Positions 47,500 to 60,785 of a stretch of DNA of 64,000 bases are shown in pieces (positions within the stretch are counted from its first letter, which is position 1; each line of letters begins with the position of its first letter). Source of the stretch: Heliocidaris erythrogramma (Eukaryota; Echinodermata; Echinoidea; Camarodonta; Echinometridae); NCBI GenBank assembly GCA_025617745.1, contig CM046853.1:32939770-33003769 (forward strand), in the 5' to 3' direction. The translations under genes and the position numbers were made by a program. The notes below the pieces were generated by a model, which made no database searches, was not told the DNA's origin, and was given only the letters and a program-made list of their open reading frames with translations.

Positions 47500-50400
47500 T
47501 CCATATCATCATAATCTGTGTATGCATTGCATGTTTTCTTAAAACACACGAGATAAAGCTCAATATCATGATATGTCAATCTCGTCAGTCTCAAATAATG
47601 TAAAGATAAAACACTAGAGAGAAGAATCACACATTCAATCAACAATATATTCCCGCATTTTATCTTCATCCATCGACTCAGAAGCTACTTGCTCCTTTTA
47701 AACATAGAAAATAAAACCATATAAAACATATTCATGAATTAAAAACACTAATGACCATACTTGAGATGATAAAAACCAAGCTGTTTTGGTTGTAAATATC
47801 TGCTCTCTCTCTCTCTCTCTCCCTTTCTCTCTAAAAAACACCAATATGTAAAATGACATGGAGAAAAATAATTACACCAATGAATCAAGTTTCAGAAAAA
47901 AGGGAAAGAAAACTAAAAGAAGAATTGACACTAAATGCTTGATAATTATATAAAAAATGATGGCTATTCATAGATAATATACCCATTCATATAAAACAAT
48001 ATCTACACACATCATCATCATCATCATGAATAACAAGAATAATATCGTAATTTTATAATGAACTATCTATGGAAGATTTGTGATCTTTAACAGTATTTTG
48101 TTTTTTCTTTCATTTCATCCTCTCATCTCTCCTTTTCTGGTTAAACTTCAGCAAGAAATTAATATTCAGCAAATGCAAAACAGACAAAGGACACTTTTAA
48201 AAGAAAAAGAAAACCATAAACAATCTTATGTACATGATATATCTATACTTTTACAATATATGTATATATCTATATTCCTATGGTGACACATCTTAAAAAT
48301 ACTGCGTTTTAAGACCCGATATGCAGTGACAAAGCTGATCCTATTCTCTAAACTATACCTAAAAGCTTAATCAAACTTAAAAATATACTCTAAAAATAAT
48401 TTTTAACTACTAATTAAAGGACAATTGTTATCACAAGCATCCACAAATCTACAAGCATTGACCAAGATCCATATCATATTAAATCAGAAATTAACATATT
48501 TTTTTTACATTGCACAATTAATGACTGATGCAATTTTACCAAAAATGTACAATATTTGAAATACAGTATGGAATATGGAAATTAATTGTAAATATGTAAG
48601 AAATTGTTATATTTTGCAAGGCTTAAAAAGTTCCCTTATTTTGAAAGATGACTAATATTCCCTTAAATACATTTCCATTCAGTAAGTTCAAAATTGTACA
48701 AATTACCTTACCTCATTATTATTGAATGATACTTGAATTAAAGGATCTCAAATCAGATGAGATTAAAAAAGAAAAAAAGAAATAGGATTGAAAAACTGAG
48801 CAGAATTAGGAAGAAGAAGACTAGAAAGGTCAAGTTACATCAACACAAAATATGAGTAATTATGTTTGAGAAAAAAATATACAAATTTAAAAGAATGAAA
48901 ATGAAAAAAAAAAAAAAAATCATTTTTTTTTGTGTATTTAAAAAACAACCTCTTAATTCATTAATGGTGACAGCATTTGCAACTATGTTGTGCATTTCCC
49001 TTTATAACAATGGATCCCGCACTTTAAAGTTTACACAGAGAAGTGAAATGAGTTAAAGGTACCATTTTGAGAACGTTTCACTCCTGGGTCCTATTAAATG
49101 TTGATTTAACACTAAAGTTTTTAGTGTGTAAGGTTTACATTTTGATTACAAGAAAACAGGTCGACTGTCAGATTCCAGGAAACATTACTATGGAAGCCAC
49201 TGAAAGTAACTCCGAATGTTAAAGCTGATGTTCATTTCCTTATTATGAAATCCAACTTCAACAACACCCACTAATGATCTAAGGTTGACCATAACAACTT
49301 TGAAAGGAATAAAACTACAAAGAAGAAAGGGAACCATATGTTTAAAATAATGATGATTATACCATTTTTTTTCTCTATGAAATAATTATTCAAAGCTTGG
49401 TCAAAAACAATATTTTTTGTCAGCTCAACTAGACCAGGTAATGAAGAAGCTGATTGTCATCTGCTTTTTACAGAAAGGGCAGTAAGCATATCAAAACTAG
49501 AATACTTGAAATTGCTTTCAGTTCATTCATTTAAAGGTGGTATTCTTTAGTTTCATATTAATTTTCTTGGTGAGAATAAAATTAATGCTTTATTTTTAAA
49601 ATAAGAGGTAAATTTTGGTAGCATAAAGCCTTGTTAATATGTCACAGTGAAAACCACCTCAAAACCACCCAACCCCCCCCCCCCCAACAAAAGAAAACTA
49701 TGCCCCTAAGCATAATGATGTATTGATGAGTGATGAAATACAGAAGTGTGAAGCGTGTTATGCTTATGTAATTTCATTCATTCATTTTTTTGAGGTGTGT
49801 TTACCATGCCAAGACTTTAAAAGGCTCTGGATATTGATATGTTATTGCTATATGACCTGATAGGTAGGTATATGCCATGTTTGAATAATCGCTTCTGAAT
49901 TGTTGACACAAATAAATTATTAGGAAAGAAATGATTTGCTTCACACTGTTAGCTTTAAATGATCAATATTTCTTTGCAAAATATAAATTGACCTTTACCC
50001 CCCAAAATGAAACATCGAACTCACATGAATAAAATATCACCACATTCTACTCTCATATATAATATAATATAATATATCAGTTCATACTTTAATGAGCTAT
50101 TTCTTTTTACTGTAAAAATATGTGCAAGGTTTGCATGGTATAAATCATTTTACTGTATCTTGCCCCATTCAGATTTTCCAATCTAGATATAGTGTAAAGT
50201 CGACATAAAATTACGTATAAATACAATATACAAATTTTGACTCCAATATCCCTAATTCACCAACATTATTCTGCAATATGAACGAACAAACAACAAAGAG
50301 CTCTTCATGTTGATAATTCTACATTTTCAATCAACAAAAAATAAAATTCACTGAATATCCATCACAATGACATTTCGTTACTGTACTAGATAAGGTGGTG

Positions 50401-51250
50401 GAGCTCAAGCCATTTCATAATGCTATACATTGCAACACAACAAGACTTAAACTAAATACGTGAACAAAGAAACGATTCCTGAATAGTGACCATTTACACC
50501 ATTCCGCATGTAACTGCTGAATTTCCAAAAAGAGAAATGCTATAGGTGAAGCATAAATCTGGCAGATGACATCTTCACAAACATACACCAAGGCTTAGTT
50601 GCTCATTTTTAAAAATTATTAAAAAGTTTGAAAAAGGAAACAAGAAAACATGTTTCCTACTGAAGCCAGCCAGCCAGCCAATATATTTGTAATTCAGTTC
50701 ATTAATGGTAATCCAGTACCATTCCTCTATTTAATAGTAAATTTAACATAGGGCATTTTGCATCACTATTTTGACCAATACCAAAGCTCAAAATGGAAAA
50801 CACAATGGCTTTAACAAAATTGTCCATATACAGCTGAGCCTACTGGCTAGTAACCCAGAATGACCATTATTAACCAGGTAAAAAAAATATAATGTAAAAA
50901 AAATATGTCCCAAGATATTCATTCCCATGAGAGAGAAATCATAACAACTGAGTGTAGAACAATTAATTCTAGTTTATTTGATATTGATTCAATAGGGTTG
51001 TTATATCATAAATATCCTGCCTTTTTAAATTTCACAAGTTTTCAAGAAACTTGGTACTAAGGGGTGGGGGATAATGATGATTATTTTTTTGACTTTCTTA
51101 ACTTTCACATAAAAGAAAAAACATGAACTAAACCATGCGCATATATCAAAGCTAATTGGACGCTGGTCCGAAATCTACTGCCTCATGTTAAGAATTATTG
51201 TGACCTGGAAAATAAACGAACCCAACTAAACCTGGGCAACTGACGAAACC
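47500..51250. other. AT-rich, repeat-poor intergenic stretch
   Basis: Apart from a CT microsatellite (47801-47833), a CAT tract near 48010 and a C-run near 49673, I see no repeats or coding sequence in this 3.7 kb. It contrasts with the repeat-crowded 27-47 kb interval. Confidence 0.5.
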
Positions 51251-51268
51251 TGGACAATTTCATAAATT

Positions 51269-52275
51269 GTCACGGAGAAAGAGAAAGACAGAGAAGACTG
51301 ACAACAAGAAAATGAGGAAAAGAGAGAGAAAGAGAGAGAGAGAGAAAGAGGGGATATTACTTTTAGGACATGTTGGCTATATTTATCCTTAACTCTATTG
51401 AGGCTGTCCTTATTGCAAAAGCTGTCCATTCATCGCTCCCTCTTAAATGTCATGGGGATTTGAAAAAGATACAGAGAGGAATATATTGAATAGAGCAGTC
51501 GGGATTGAAAGCAATTGACTGATAGCTATTAAAAAAAAAAAAGAAGAGGGGAGATAGACAGGGATGTTTGAGCTGTGAGAAATGGGGTGGAGGATAGGTG
51601 GAAACAGCCTTGGAAGAAGGTGGGTTTGAAAGTATGATGAAAGATTGGAGGAAAGAGTGAGTGAGAGAGATGGAAAGATGGACAGATAGATAGATATAGG
51701 GAGAGATTTTTCAGAAATAAAAAATATATTAAGAGAGAGAGGCAAAGTCAGAGAGATACAGAGAGAGAGAATCAGGGCAATACAGCGAATTAGAGAAATA
51801 TGATAGAGAGAGAGAGAGAGATACAGGGAAGAGACAGGGAAGAGACAGAAACATAAGAGGTTTGAGGAATAGAAAAACTATACAGTGATGAGAGGACAAT
51901 TACACAAATTAAAAAGTGCAACTTGTAATTCAATGTATACATGTAGAATGTAAAATATGAAAATACAAAAACCATGCATGAAGAAACAAGGATTGAGAGG
52001 AATTACATGGTGAAAACAGGGGAATGACAGGACGGATGGTACAAGATGAAAAAAAAATGAGAGGAAACCAGAAAGTAAGAAAAAGGGAAAGAATGAAAAA
52101 TGAAATTAAAGTAAAAGATGATGCAAGTGAAAACAGAAAAGAAAAAAGGTGAGAGAGAGTGAGTGACAGAGAGAGAGAGAGAGAGAGAGAGAGAAGGGGA
52201 GGAGAGAGAGAAGAGAAGGGGAGGAGAGAGAGAGAGAAGGGGGAGGAGAGAGAGAGAGAGAGAGAGAGAGGATTG
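51269..52275. repeat. 1-kb purine-rich (GA) domain
   Basis: Strong A/G bias on the plus strand for about 1 kb, with clear (GA)n at 51318-51345, 51802-51822, 52149-52200 and 52222-52270. It generates several long Ser/Leu frames on the minus strand that are not genes. Confidence 0.85.
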
Positions 52276-53219
52276 GAAAAGTGAAGGAAGCCATGAAGTT
52301 GAAGGTTTAATATCTCCTTCTTTTTTTCTGTTAAGAAAGCAAAAGGGGAAAATCCCAAGTTAAAAAAGACACCCTTCATCCGAGAGGACATCCCCGAAGC
52401 TTTAAGACTTAAGTGACAGCCATGCAAGATATGACCTAAAATAACTTTTTAACTTCTCCTTAATTCTCTCAATGTTTGGCAATAAACATCGCCTAAACAC
52501 CATGACCTTTTAAGAACCAAAGCATGGTATAGGTAAAGAGCATTCGGAGATGCAACTCCGTCCCAGATAGGCACGGCCGAACAATGCCCCGCTCCCTCGA
52601 GTAGAAATGTCACTAGAACACACTCAATAGCTTCAAATGTCATTCATTGTGCCACCAATGCCCTTTCATCTCTAAACCAAACGTCAAGTTTCTATATATT
52701 TCAAGAAGAAGAAAGCATCACGTGTCTCTCGCCAGCGAGAACGATATCCCCTTCCCTCAATCTTTGAAAAGGTGAGATGATATAATTTGGAGCAAGAATT
52801 TATCCTCTTTTCTTTCTCTTTTTCGTTGGTCACGAGGGTAATATTCAAATGACATTAACTAAACTGCCCTTTTAATCTTCCGGTTACTGAAGCGAAAGGG
52901 ATGGATCATAACGGCGACAGAATCAACCGCTTTAACCATGAATTATTTAAGGAACTCCTTGTTCACGAGCTTTGGAAACAACTGATGAAATTAGAATATT
53001 CTCACTTATCACTCTGACATCATTTTCTTCTGAAGAATGATAAATCTCAACAGAGAATTGTAATGTCTTGAAATTGAACAAGGTAGGAAACAGCGAGAAA
53101 AGAAAGAACTCAAAGAGAACACATACAAACATAATGCTTTCAAAAAATTGGAATGATTATGCTGGTCAATTTATCCCTATGAGTATGAATACCATATTAC
53201 CTGTTGAGTGCTAGAAAGG

Positions 53220-53670
53220 CATTACACTCATATATTTAAAAATGAGTTTATTTTATGCCCTTCTGACTCTCAATCAGACGATATTGATTTGGTCCTTCTT
53301 TAATCCATCAGACAAACTCTTGACCAAACTTAACCCCTTCCATGCCACCAGACTTTTGAGAAAATGTAAAAAATGAATTTTCAATTGTTAAATATTACCT
53401 TTCAAAGAGTATTTCAAAGAGCAAACTGGGCAAAGTTAATATTGCATAAGAATAAACATTATACTGATGGCACAGGTTTCTGTATGAGGAAGAAATTTCA
53501 AGCCATTCAGAGGCTAAACAAAATGTTCAACACTCAAAATTTTGGGCGGGATTTGCCACCCACGGCATGCTAGGGGTTAAGGAGGAAAGGGATTAATCAT
53601 CTGCTGAGACCCCAAGGGGTGTTAACTCACATTTTTACACCTCGTTAATACCCTTCTGGCTCTCAATAGG
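53220..53670. repeat. CCCTTCTGGCTCTCAAT words
   Basis: GCCCTTCTGACTCTCAATCAGACGATATTG (split here as a motif at 53259-53288) recurs at about 53650 as CCCTTCTGGCTCTCAATAGG and at 62555 as CCCTTCTGGTTCCAAACAGAC. Boundaries are unclear. Confidence 0.35.
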
Positions 53671-54907
53671 CAACATGCATTTCAAAATTGTGATTTCTGA
53701 AAAAAAATCTAACTGTAGATATATATGAACACCTTCTCCATTTCCACCAGTCATGTTTTGGACATGCCTGAACTGAGGTCCTCATTTGGCAAAGTCCTTT
53801 ATGTTTTTAAAATTGAACACCCCACATCTCATCAGATTTTTTAATCATCGCCCTCCCTTGCATATTTCAAAGAATGATATGGCAGTGTAAAAATCTCTTG
53901 GTGACATCAAAATCATTTTATAAATTGCTCAGTACTTAGCATCAGAGGAGAACTTCAAAACAAACAGAATTATTCAGGTAGTATAATGGAAGATCGAATC
54001 TGATGACAGGAGAAATTAGAGAATACCACATCGCTACAACGTTTACCATATTCTTGCTAACTCTGGAAGTTGGAACACTAACATATCTGTACAAAACATC
54101 TAGAAAAATATACACTCTATACACAAAATATTTCTACTTTTATATATAGAGAAAATCCTGGAATAAAAGTATATTTATCAAGGAATAGAATATCTAGAGA
54201 TCCCTTTTTTTCTTGAGGAGTTTGCTTACCAATGCAGTGGTCCCCTATACCTTGATAGAAAATGGAAATTTCTTATTATGTTTAATCAAATTCATCAAAA
54301 TCTACTAATCATTGAAACAAAGTATAAGAGGTAGTAGCAGCAATGCATGTATCATACTTGAATGATCAGATGACTTAAATCCCAAAATGATGAAGATAGG
54401 TAAAACAATCTTTTCTGATTTTTTTTGTGTGAAATATAACAAAGAGTTAAAAAAGTAATTGGATAGAGTGTCACGGTATCTATCTTTTTTTGCCTTCTTG
54501 AACAGCACAAGTTCATTCATGCGATGCATTGGGACTTATTGAATCTCAGCATCTGAATGGTACAAACCGGAAATGTGAGTACACTCATATTGTGAGGAAT
54601 GAATGAGAGAAATAAATCAATATTTGAGTGTTAACAGCAGTCCATTCATGGGGGACATTATACCTTTGGAATGAAAAGAGGGCTCAAATATTCAGCTCAC
54701 ATGAAACATAGCAGGGAATCAGAAATGATACAGGAACAATAAGTCTGATGACTGACTTGCAAACTTTTTTTTTTGTGCACACAAAATGTGCATCCCCGGT
54801 GTTTAGATCACTACCTAACTTAACTATAAAATAACATGTAGAGCAGTGGGAAACATAAAAATAATTATCCACTCATTGATTGCCTACTGAATGCTGCTTA
54901 ATGATGC

Positions 54908-54945
54908 TACTGAAATTATAGTCATGCGTGACTATAATTTCAGTA
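54908..54945. repeat. perfect 17-bp palindrome with 4-base spacer
   Basis: TACTGAAATTATAGTCA, spacer TGCG, then TGACTATAATTTCAGTA. Partial repeats (TAATTATAGTCACGCATG) follow at about 54983-55000. Confidence 0.75.
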
Positions 54946-55809
54946 ACATCATGCTACTGAATGGTGCTTATGAGACACCCCTGTAATTATAGTCACGCAT
55001 GTATTTCAGACGACTAACATTCAACCTACATGCTTAACACATGATTGCAAAGACCTCGAGAAATTAACCAAAGTCGATTTCAAAATCCTTGTCCACCACC
55101 TTTGGAAATGTGCAAACGTCACAATGGCATTATTACAAAATGCCAACATGATTTCTTGAAGACAAAAATGTAGGGGAATCAAATGGCCCTTGAGCTGGTT
55201 TTATTTTCAAAGTCTTAGCAGTTGTGTTCACGGTGCATTGCACTGATGAAGGAATTACAGTAATGACTATTCAACTCTAGAAGAATTTCGAATTACACTA
55301 TCATGTGTAGAAAGGATAGCCAAAGTCACTACTAGATAGAGCTCGACTTTCTCTATAACTTCAGATAGATTTCGTTGAAAATTCACTTCTGATTTTCAGG
55401 AAAAATCCATTATTACAAACCTTTCTCGTGGCAGCCAATTAATAAATGAAAATTGTGACTGAGAATTACTATTCGATCTGCTGAAAATAGCATTTATAAT
55501 ATAGTCAAAAAGAAAAAAGAAAAAAAGTGGATTCATTTATCTGAAGTAATCCTTAATAGAAAGAGCCAGCTTTCCTCAATGGAATAAATATGGACAATTG
55601 ATATTTTTATTTTCTTGTCATTATTTGCTGATGAAGTTGTTATTGACCTAATTCTAAGAGAAAAATCAGTATATGGATATCAGGAAGTTAGTTCGGAAAG
55701 GATTTGTTTTCTACAAATTTTTAATGAAAATTGATATAACGTAGATTTCATTGATGCAGCTGGATAATTTGCATAATATTAAAGTCACCCAATTAAAATA
55801 TTTTGAATA

Positions 55810-56199
55810 TTAAAGATATAGAGTTCTGGTCATGCAATAACATTGTGAAAGAAACTGTCTCAAAGCATTGGGAAAGGTTGACCATGTTTACATAAGAAGT
55901 GTTTTATACTGTGTTGTTTTGGATTCATCTAAATAGATAAGAAATTGACCCAATCTCACTGAAGAGCATGTGTATACTGCACACAGAAATGGGTATATGG
56001 GACTACACACACAAGTGGCATGAATGTTCTGCCCGAACATTTCAGCTACTTCTAGTCGTATTTCGAATGTAAGAGCATTTGAAGAGCAATCATTTTCAGG
56101 GGAGGTTTCTAATATGATGTTCTTCCAAACTGACACAAAAGGAATGAGAAAGCTCACAAATTATTTTTCACCTTTCCCAGAACTCAAGATTCCCTTTAA
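55810..56199. mobile_element. family A MITE, complete with TTAA at both ends
   Basis: 390 bp starting TTAAAGATATAGAGTTCTGG and ending CCAGAACTCAAGATTCCCTT plus TAA. The inverted ends and TTAA borders make this the reference copy for the family found at 4.2, 10.6, 11.8 and 24.6 kb. Confidence 0.75.
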
Positions 56200-56555
56200 A
56201 TCCCAGTGCAGTCTTAACCCATTGACTATGAGAAGTGGGTGGTCCCTGTATTAAGCCAATGGCAATAAGATAATTCAGTATTCAACAGGTTAAGCTTTCT
56301 CAGACTACCTTCTTTCCTACATGCATGAAGTATATGGAGTATCAAATGGAGAACTCCTTCACAACAAAGAAATTCCAAACAAATATCACTTGATATACTG
56401 CTAAGACCCTAGTAACACCTTAAAACCAACCCCCCAAAACAGATCGACTCGAAGCCATTTGTCAAACCTGCTTTAGGATTAACCATCTGTAAAGAAAAAC
56501 CACAATTTTTTTTTGTATCCCATAAACGGAACTTTCCACTGATCAGCATAAATAA

Positions 56556-56640
56556 AGGAACCTGTACATAAAGACCGCCTGCCAGTACAGACCGCTTTTT
56601 CCGTTTCCCTTGAGTGGTCTATATAGACAGGTTTCACAAT
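56556..56640. repeat. CCTGTCTATAAAGACC repeat, copy 2
   Basis: GGAACCTGTACATAAAGACC, then GTGGTCTATATAGACAGGTT, the inverted form. Related to 31.1 kb. Confidence 0.5.
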
Positions 56641-56695
56641 ATTTTATATGGTCTGTTTCCGGTCTTGTTGGTGTGACTCAGGTATGGAGAAACTA

Positions 56696-56832
56696 GGGGA
56701 GTGTTTCATCAAGTGTTTTGTCAGTGATTTTTACCGACAAATTTGCTCTCAGCCAATCAGATGCAAGGATTTCAGTAGCTTATAACAGTTGTCGGTAAAA
56801 CTCACTGACAAAACACTGGATGAAATGCTCCC
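56696..56832. mobile_element. GGGAGCGTTTCATC-type palindromic MITE, copy 2
   Basis: 137 bp, left end GGGGAGTGTTTCATCAAGTG, right end ACTGGATGAAATGCTCCC, with inverted arms of roughly 45 bp and the core CTCTCAGCCAATCAGATGCA. Very similar in the core to copy 3 only 160 bp away. Confidence 0.75.
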
Positions 56833-56989
56833 TAGGTATTCAATTCCTTGCAGGTAATAGATCCAAGAAACGGGGTATTCCATTATGTACCTATCATTTT
56901 TGTTGTTGATGGTGTCATCTTACATACTGCATTTCATTGCCCCAATGTTAGAGCAAATATTTTAAATCTATCAGTTTCATGGCAATTCT

Positions 56990-57127
56990 GGGGAGCGTTT
57001 CATCAAGTGTTTTGTCAGTGATTTTTACCGACAAATTTGCTCTCAGCCAATCAGATGCAAGGATTTCAGTAGCTTATAACAGTTGTCGGTAAAACTCACT
57101 GACAAAACGCTTGATGAAACGCTCCCC
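56990..57127. mobile_element. GGGAGCGTTTCATC-type palindromic MITE, copy 3
   Basis: 138 bp. Left end GGGGAGCGTTTCATCAAGTG and right end CGCTTGATGAAACGCTCCCC are perfect inverted repeats for this stretch; the arms continue into GTGATTTTTACCGACAA / TTGTCGGTAAAACTCAC. Confidence 0.8.
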
Positions 57128-58141
57128 TGTTCTCAGTGAACTTGCTGTAAAGGGAGGAGTAAATGCTTTTGAAAGTGAGTGATTTGGAAAGAAGATACCT
57201 GCACACAAACATTTGTCGGATGGAAACCACCCGTTAAATCTAAAGAAGAGAGTCCACGTAACATATGCGCAATACAGATACACTCATGTCCACACTCATC
57301 TAAAAACGCTCAAATCATAACAAGAAAAAAATAGATTCTTAAAATCATGACACTGTCAATGAGAAGGTTCTTTCAATAATCAGTTCCACATTCAAAATGA
57401 ATGAACTTCTAGGAGAAAACTGCTGCAGTTTGCAAATATTGTTGCTTTGTCATGCTACAAGATCTTTCTAAACATGCTGCTGTGTGCCTTTTAATACAGA
57501 TTTTTGCCAACCCAGCAACAGGGGTTCCGGTGTTTAAAATATGAACTTGTCAAATCACAATTATTCTTTGCGGATGAAAATACGGTTTAAGAACTTCTCT
57601 CAGAATAAAGTGTCTGGCAACAACTTTTTGTGAAATTTTATCAGCTGCGTGATTTCAACCTGAAGCTGATGCAGGTTTAATCTTGTAGGTGTACATATGC
57701 ACAGACCCGCTTCCACATGTCACCTATGGTTAATGAGTTTGTTAGCATTCTAAAAGGTTAGTCCCAAACATTGAGCATGAGGATACCTGCATAAACTTGC
57801 AACACCAGATTAATATCCCATACCAACAAGTTCTTAGGCTTTATAACGTTTTGAATAATAAATACTAAAATAATAATAAATGAAACTCAATGTTTAAAAC
57901 AGATGGGAGGTACCCTTCAAAAATATTCCAATATTTTTTATTCTAGTCAAGATTTTGCTGTACATGATTATCAATAAGACTCATGAAGAAAATAGGTGAT
58001 ATAAGATACCCAAACTAAAAAAAAACAACCAGTTGTCGAAAAGTCACAATGAATTCAAAAGATCAAGGTTTCTGAGAGAATCATTACCACATCAGTTGGA
58101 AACAGTGTAAAATAAAGCAAAAGTTCTTAGTATTACCATCA

Positions 58142-58285
58142 GGGCCCTGTTTCATAAAACTTGATATCTATGACAAATTACAATAACAGTATAAGCTACT
58201 GAAATAGTTGCATCTGATTGGCTGAGAGCAAATCTGTCATAGTTATGTGTCAGTTGTTATTGATAAGTTTTATGAAACTGGGCCC
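58142..58285. mobile_element. GGGCCCTGTTTCATAAAAC palindromic MITE, related family in reverse
   Basis: 144 bp, from GGGCCCTGTTTCATAAAACT to AGTTTTATGAAACTGGGCCC. Its core CATCTGATTGGCTGAGAGCAA is the reverse complement of the core in the GGGAGCG-type copies, so the families share an origin while the ends differ. Confidence 0.7.
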
Positions 58286-58649
58286 TGGTGCCTTGTTTTT
58301 TCTGCACACACAATTTTTTTTTTCTCTCTAAAGCTTTTCTCAGAAGAGGAAGACTACAGATAAAATACAAGATTCTTTTGAACTTTAACCCCTACAGTTT
58401 TTCTCATCACCAGCATAAAATTCATGGGCAGTGATTTGAAGAACAAAAAAAAGTATCCAAGGAATCCTGACTCTGAGATGAAAAGGATGAATTTTTAACA
58501 AGTCATTTTGAAAAACAAATCCCAAGTACAATCATTGGCGTTCACGTATTCACAAGATAACATTCTGTTATCAACACTTTTTTTGCTTGGAGAAATAATG
58601 TGAGGTATACACCTTGTTCCTTTCATTTGTCACCTTAATATCACTGAAT

Positions 58650-58728
58650 GAGACACAGAGAGAGAGAGAGAGAGAGGGTAGCGAGAGTGGAGGGGAGAGA
58701 GATAGATAGATGGAGAGAGAGAGAGAGA
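58650..58728. repeat. GA microsatellite
   Basis: (GA)n twice, separated by GGTAGCGAGAGTGGAGG. Confidence 0.9.
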
Positions 58729-60779
58729 CTAATTGTGCCTAAACATTTCATAATAAAATGGCAGCAACCCACTAACTCCAGATAAAGATATTGTTGTCTT
58801 GGAACGTGGAGGGTAAATGCAATGTATATTCATGCCTAACTTGAAATTATTTCAGTTTCCCTTAATATAGCCCAACACCAATGATACATATCATACAGTA
58901 TTAAAACAACAAATTATGGTACAATTAATTGCAGATGTTTAAAAATAGTTTTCATTAAAAACTTGTGGAAATATTTTATACCTGTTATAAAGAAAAACCA
59001 AAGTCGTACAAGGTGTTTTGAATTCCACTATATTAAAATTTACCTGCAAATTGTTACATAATCTCAAACTCTTCAATGTTTCTTAACCTAAAGATATACA
59101 AATAAAACTTAAAACGTTCTTGTAAAGGCCATATATTTATATCTGAGTTTCTGAAATATTTTCTGAATAATACAAAATGTTACTTAATAAAGGACAGTGA
59201 TCTATACACAGATGTTTCTTACTTTTATATTTATATATTTATACACTACTACTACAGCTGCCAATATAATGGTATATAATTGCTTGCTGAAACCAGCTCA
59301 GACAAATGCTTAAATAATCCAAATAACGCTTTGAATTCGACAAAGCGAATAACTGATATCAGTTAAATAAAAATGGATATCATACAGAAAGCTCATAGTA
59401 ACCAGTTATAATATAGCTAAATCAAAATACAACAATCATTACTCATTATTACTTTTTTTTTCCCCTTTCATCATTAATGTTCCTTGTCGGCTTTGATTGC
59501 AAAAGAACTAGTCAATTCTGATAAAAAAATGCAGAACCTGGTGATGGAGATGTAATGAAAAGTTTTCCTAGATAAAATTTAAGAAATTGATTCATCAAAA
59601 TAAAAAAACTTTTCATGTAAACAAGGATTGTAATGGTTAGATAATTACAAAGGCCATTCATTAAAATCGAACTCATGATCATTGTTTCTTTATATTGACA
59701 AAAATAAACAATAGATGGAAACACGAGAACGTTGAGACCTGATCGTTCTACAGAACTGTCAACAGAAAGTGGCACCGAGAATCAAAAGGTGCATGTTTGT
59801 TTATCATGAATAAAACCACTCATACTTCAAAAAGTATCCAAGGTATTGTAAATCCTAATATTCAGTTTTATAAAATCTTATGAAATAATAAAAAAAGAAA
59901 TATACATTTAATAATCATGGTATCAATGTGGATAAATATAAGTATAAAAAACCCCACTAACATAATTTCAAAAGGAAAATAAAGTACAAACTGTACAACA
60001 GGGAACTTGTCAAATGTAATTGTGAATAGTATAAATGAGACTATATAAATATGGCTAACTTACCTCCACCTATGACCATATAGAAAATAATATTTTCCTT
60101 CTTGATCAGCGATATCACAGCGCATTATTACTTCAAAATCATCACATGGCTTGTATTAGCAACAGGTAACAGGTAAAAGTAAGGAAACATACTGCACATA
60201 TATATATAGTTCGAGCATAAAATATCATTGTTAAAATTAAAACACATTTACACCCCTTTTACCTATGGAAAGACAAGTGATACAGACATATCTTACATAA
60301 CTTCAAACTGCAATTACCTCCACCACCATAGTATATTCATACACAGAGATTAAATAAACATCTATCGTAATACAATTTACCATGATAAAATCTTCTTATG
60401 TTATAATAGATATTGAAACAAAATAGAAAAGGCTGCAAAATTAGCATTGGAACTTGTGCACAGATGAATAAGAATTAAAAATCATAAAAACTGGAATAGG
60501 AAAAACTTGTGGTCATCTTTGTCTTCATACATGTATTCTAACAAGCAGGGGGAAAAAAATGTTACAATTCCAATATCACTATATTTGTTGAATGCCGGAT
60601 ATGAGTTTATGTTGTTTTCTTCGCTCGTCTATATACCTGAAAATGCAATCTTCTATATGAAGTAAGTAAACGTAAACTTTTCCCAAATTCCACTTTCTTG
60701 AATGTTAATTCTACACTCATCCTTAGAGTAGTTTAAAAGGGTGGAATAAATCTTTGTTTTCCCCATTCATGGTGGTCAA

Positions 60780-60785
60780 TTTATT
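60780..60785 (-). terminator. candidate polyadenylation signal for the kinase gene
   Basis: TTTATT on the plus strand gives AATAAA on the minus strand, about 1.39 kb after the stop codon, and is the first canonical hexamer met reading downstream. Other AATAAA hexamers exist further on, so use of this one is unproven. Confidence 0.3.

Larger units (their letters stand above)
52300..55800. other. intergenic, no gene seen
   Basis: AT-rich non-coding DNA with the CCCTTCTGG words (53.2-53.7 kb) and the palindrome at 54.9 kb. No splice-consistent frames were found. Confidence 0.5.
57130..60760. other. intergenic or downstream of the kinase, no gene seen
   Basis: AT-rich, with one MITE (58142-58285) and a GA tract. 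A possible cryptic exon at 60.06 kb is treated in the findings. Confidence 0.5.

Noticed and set aside
51226-52427. Several Ser/Leu/Phe-rich minus-strand frames up to 165 codons
   Set aside because: Produced by the 1-kb purine-rich domain; low complexity only.
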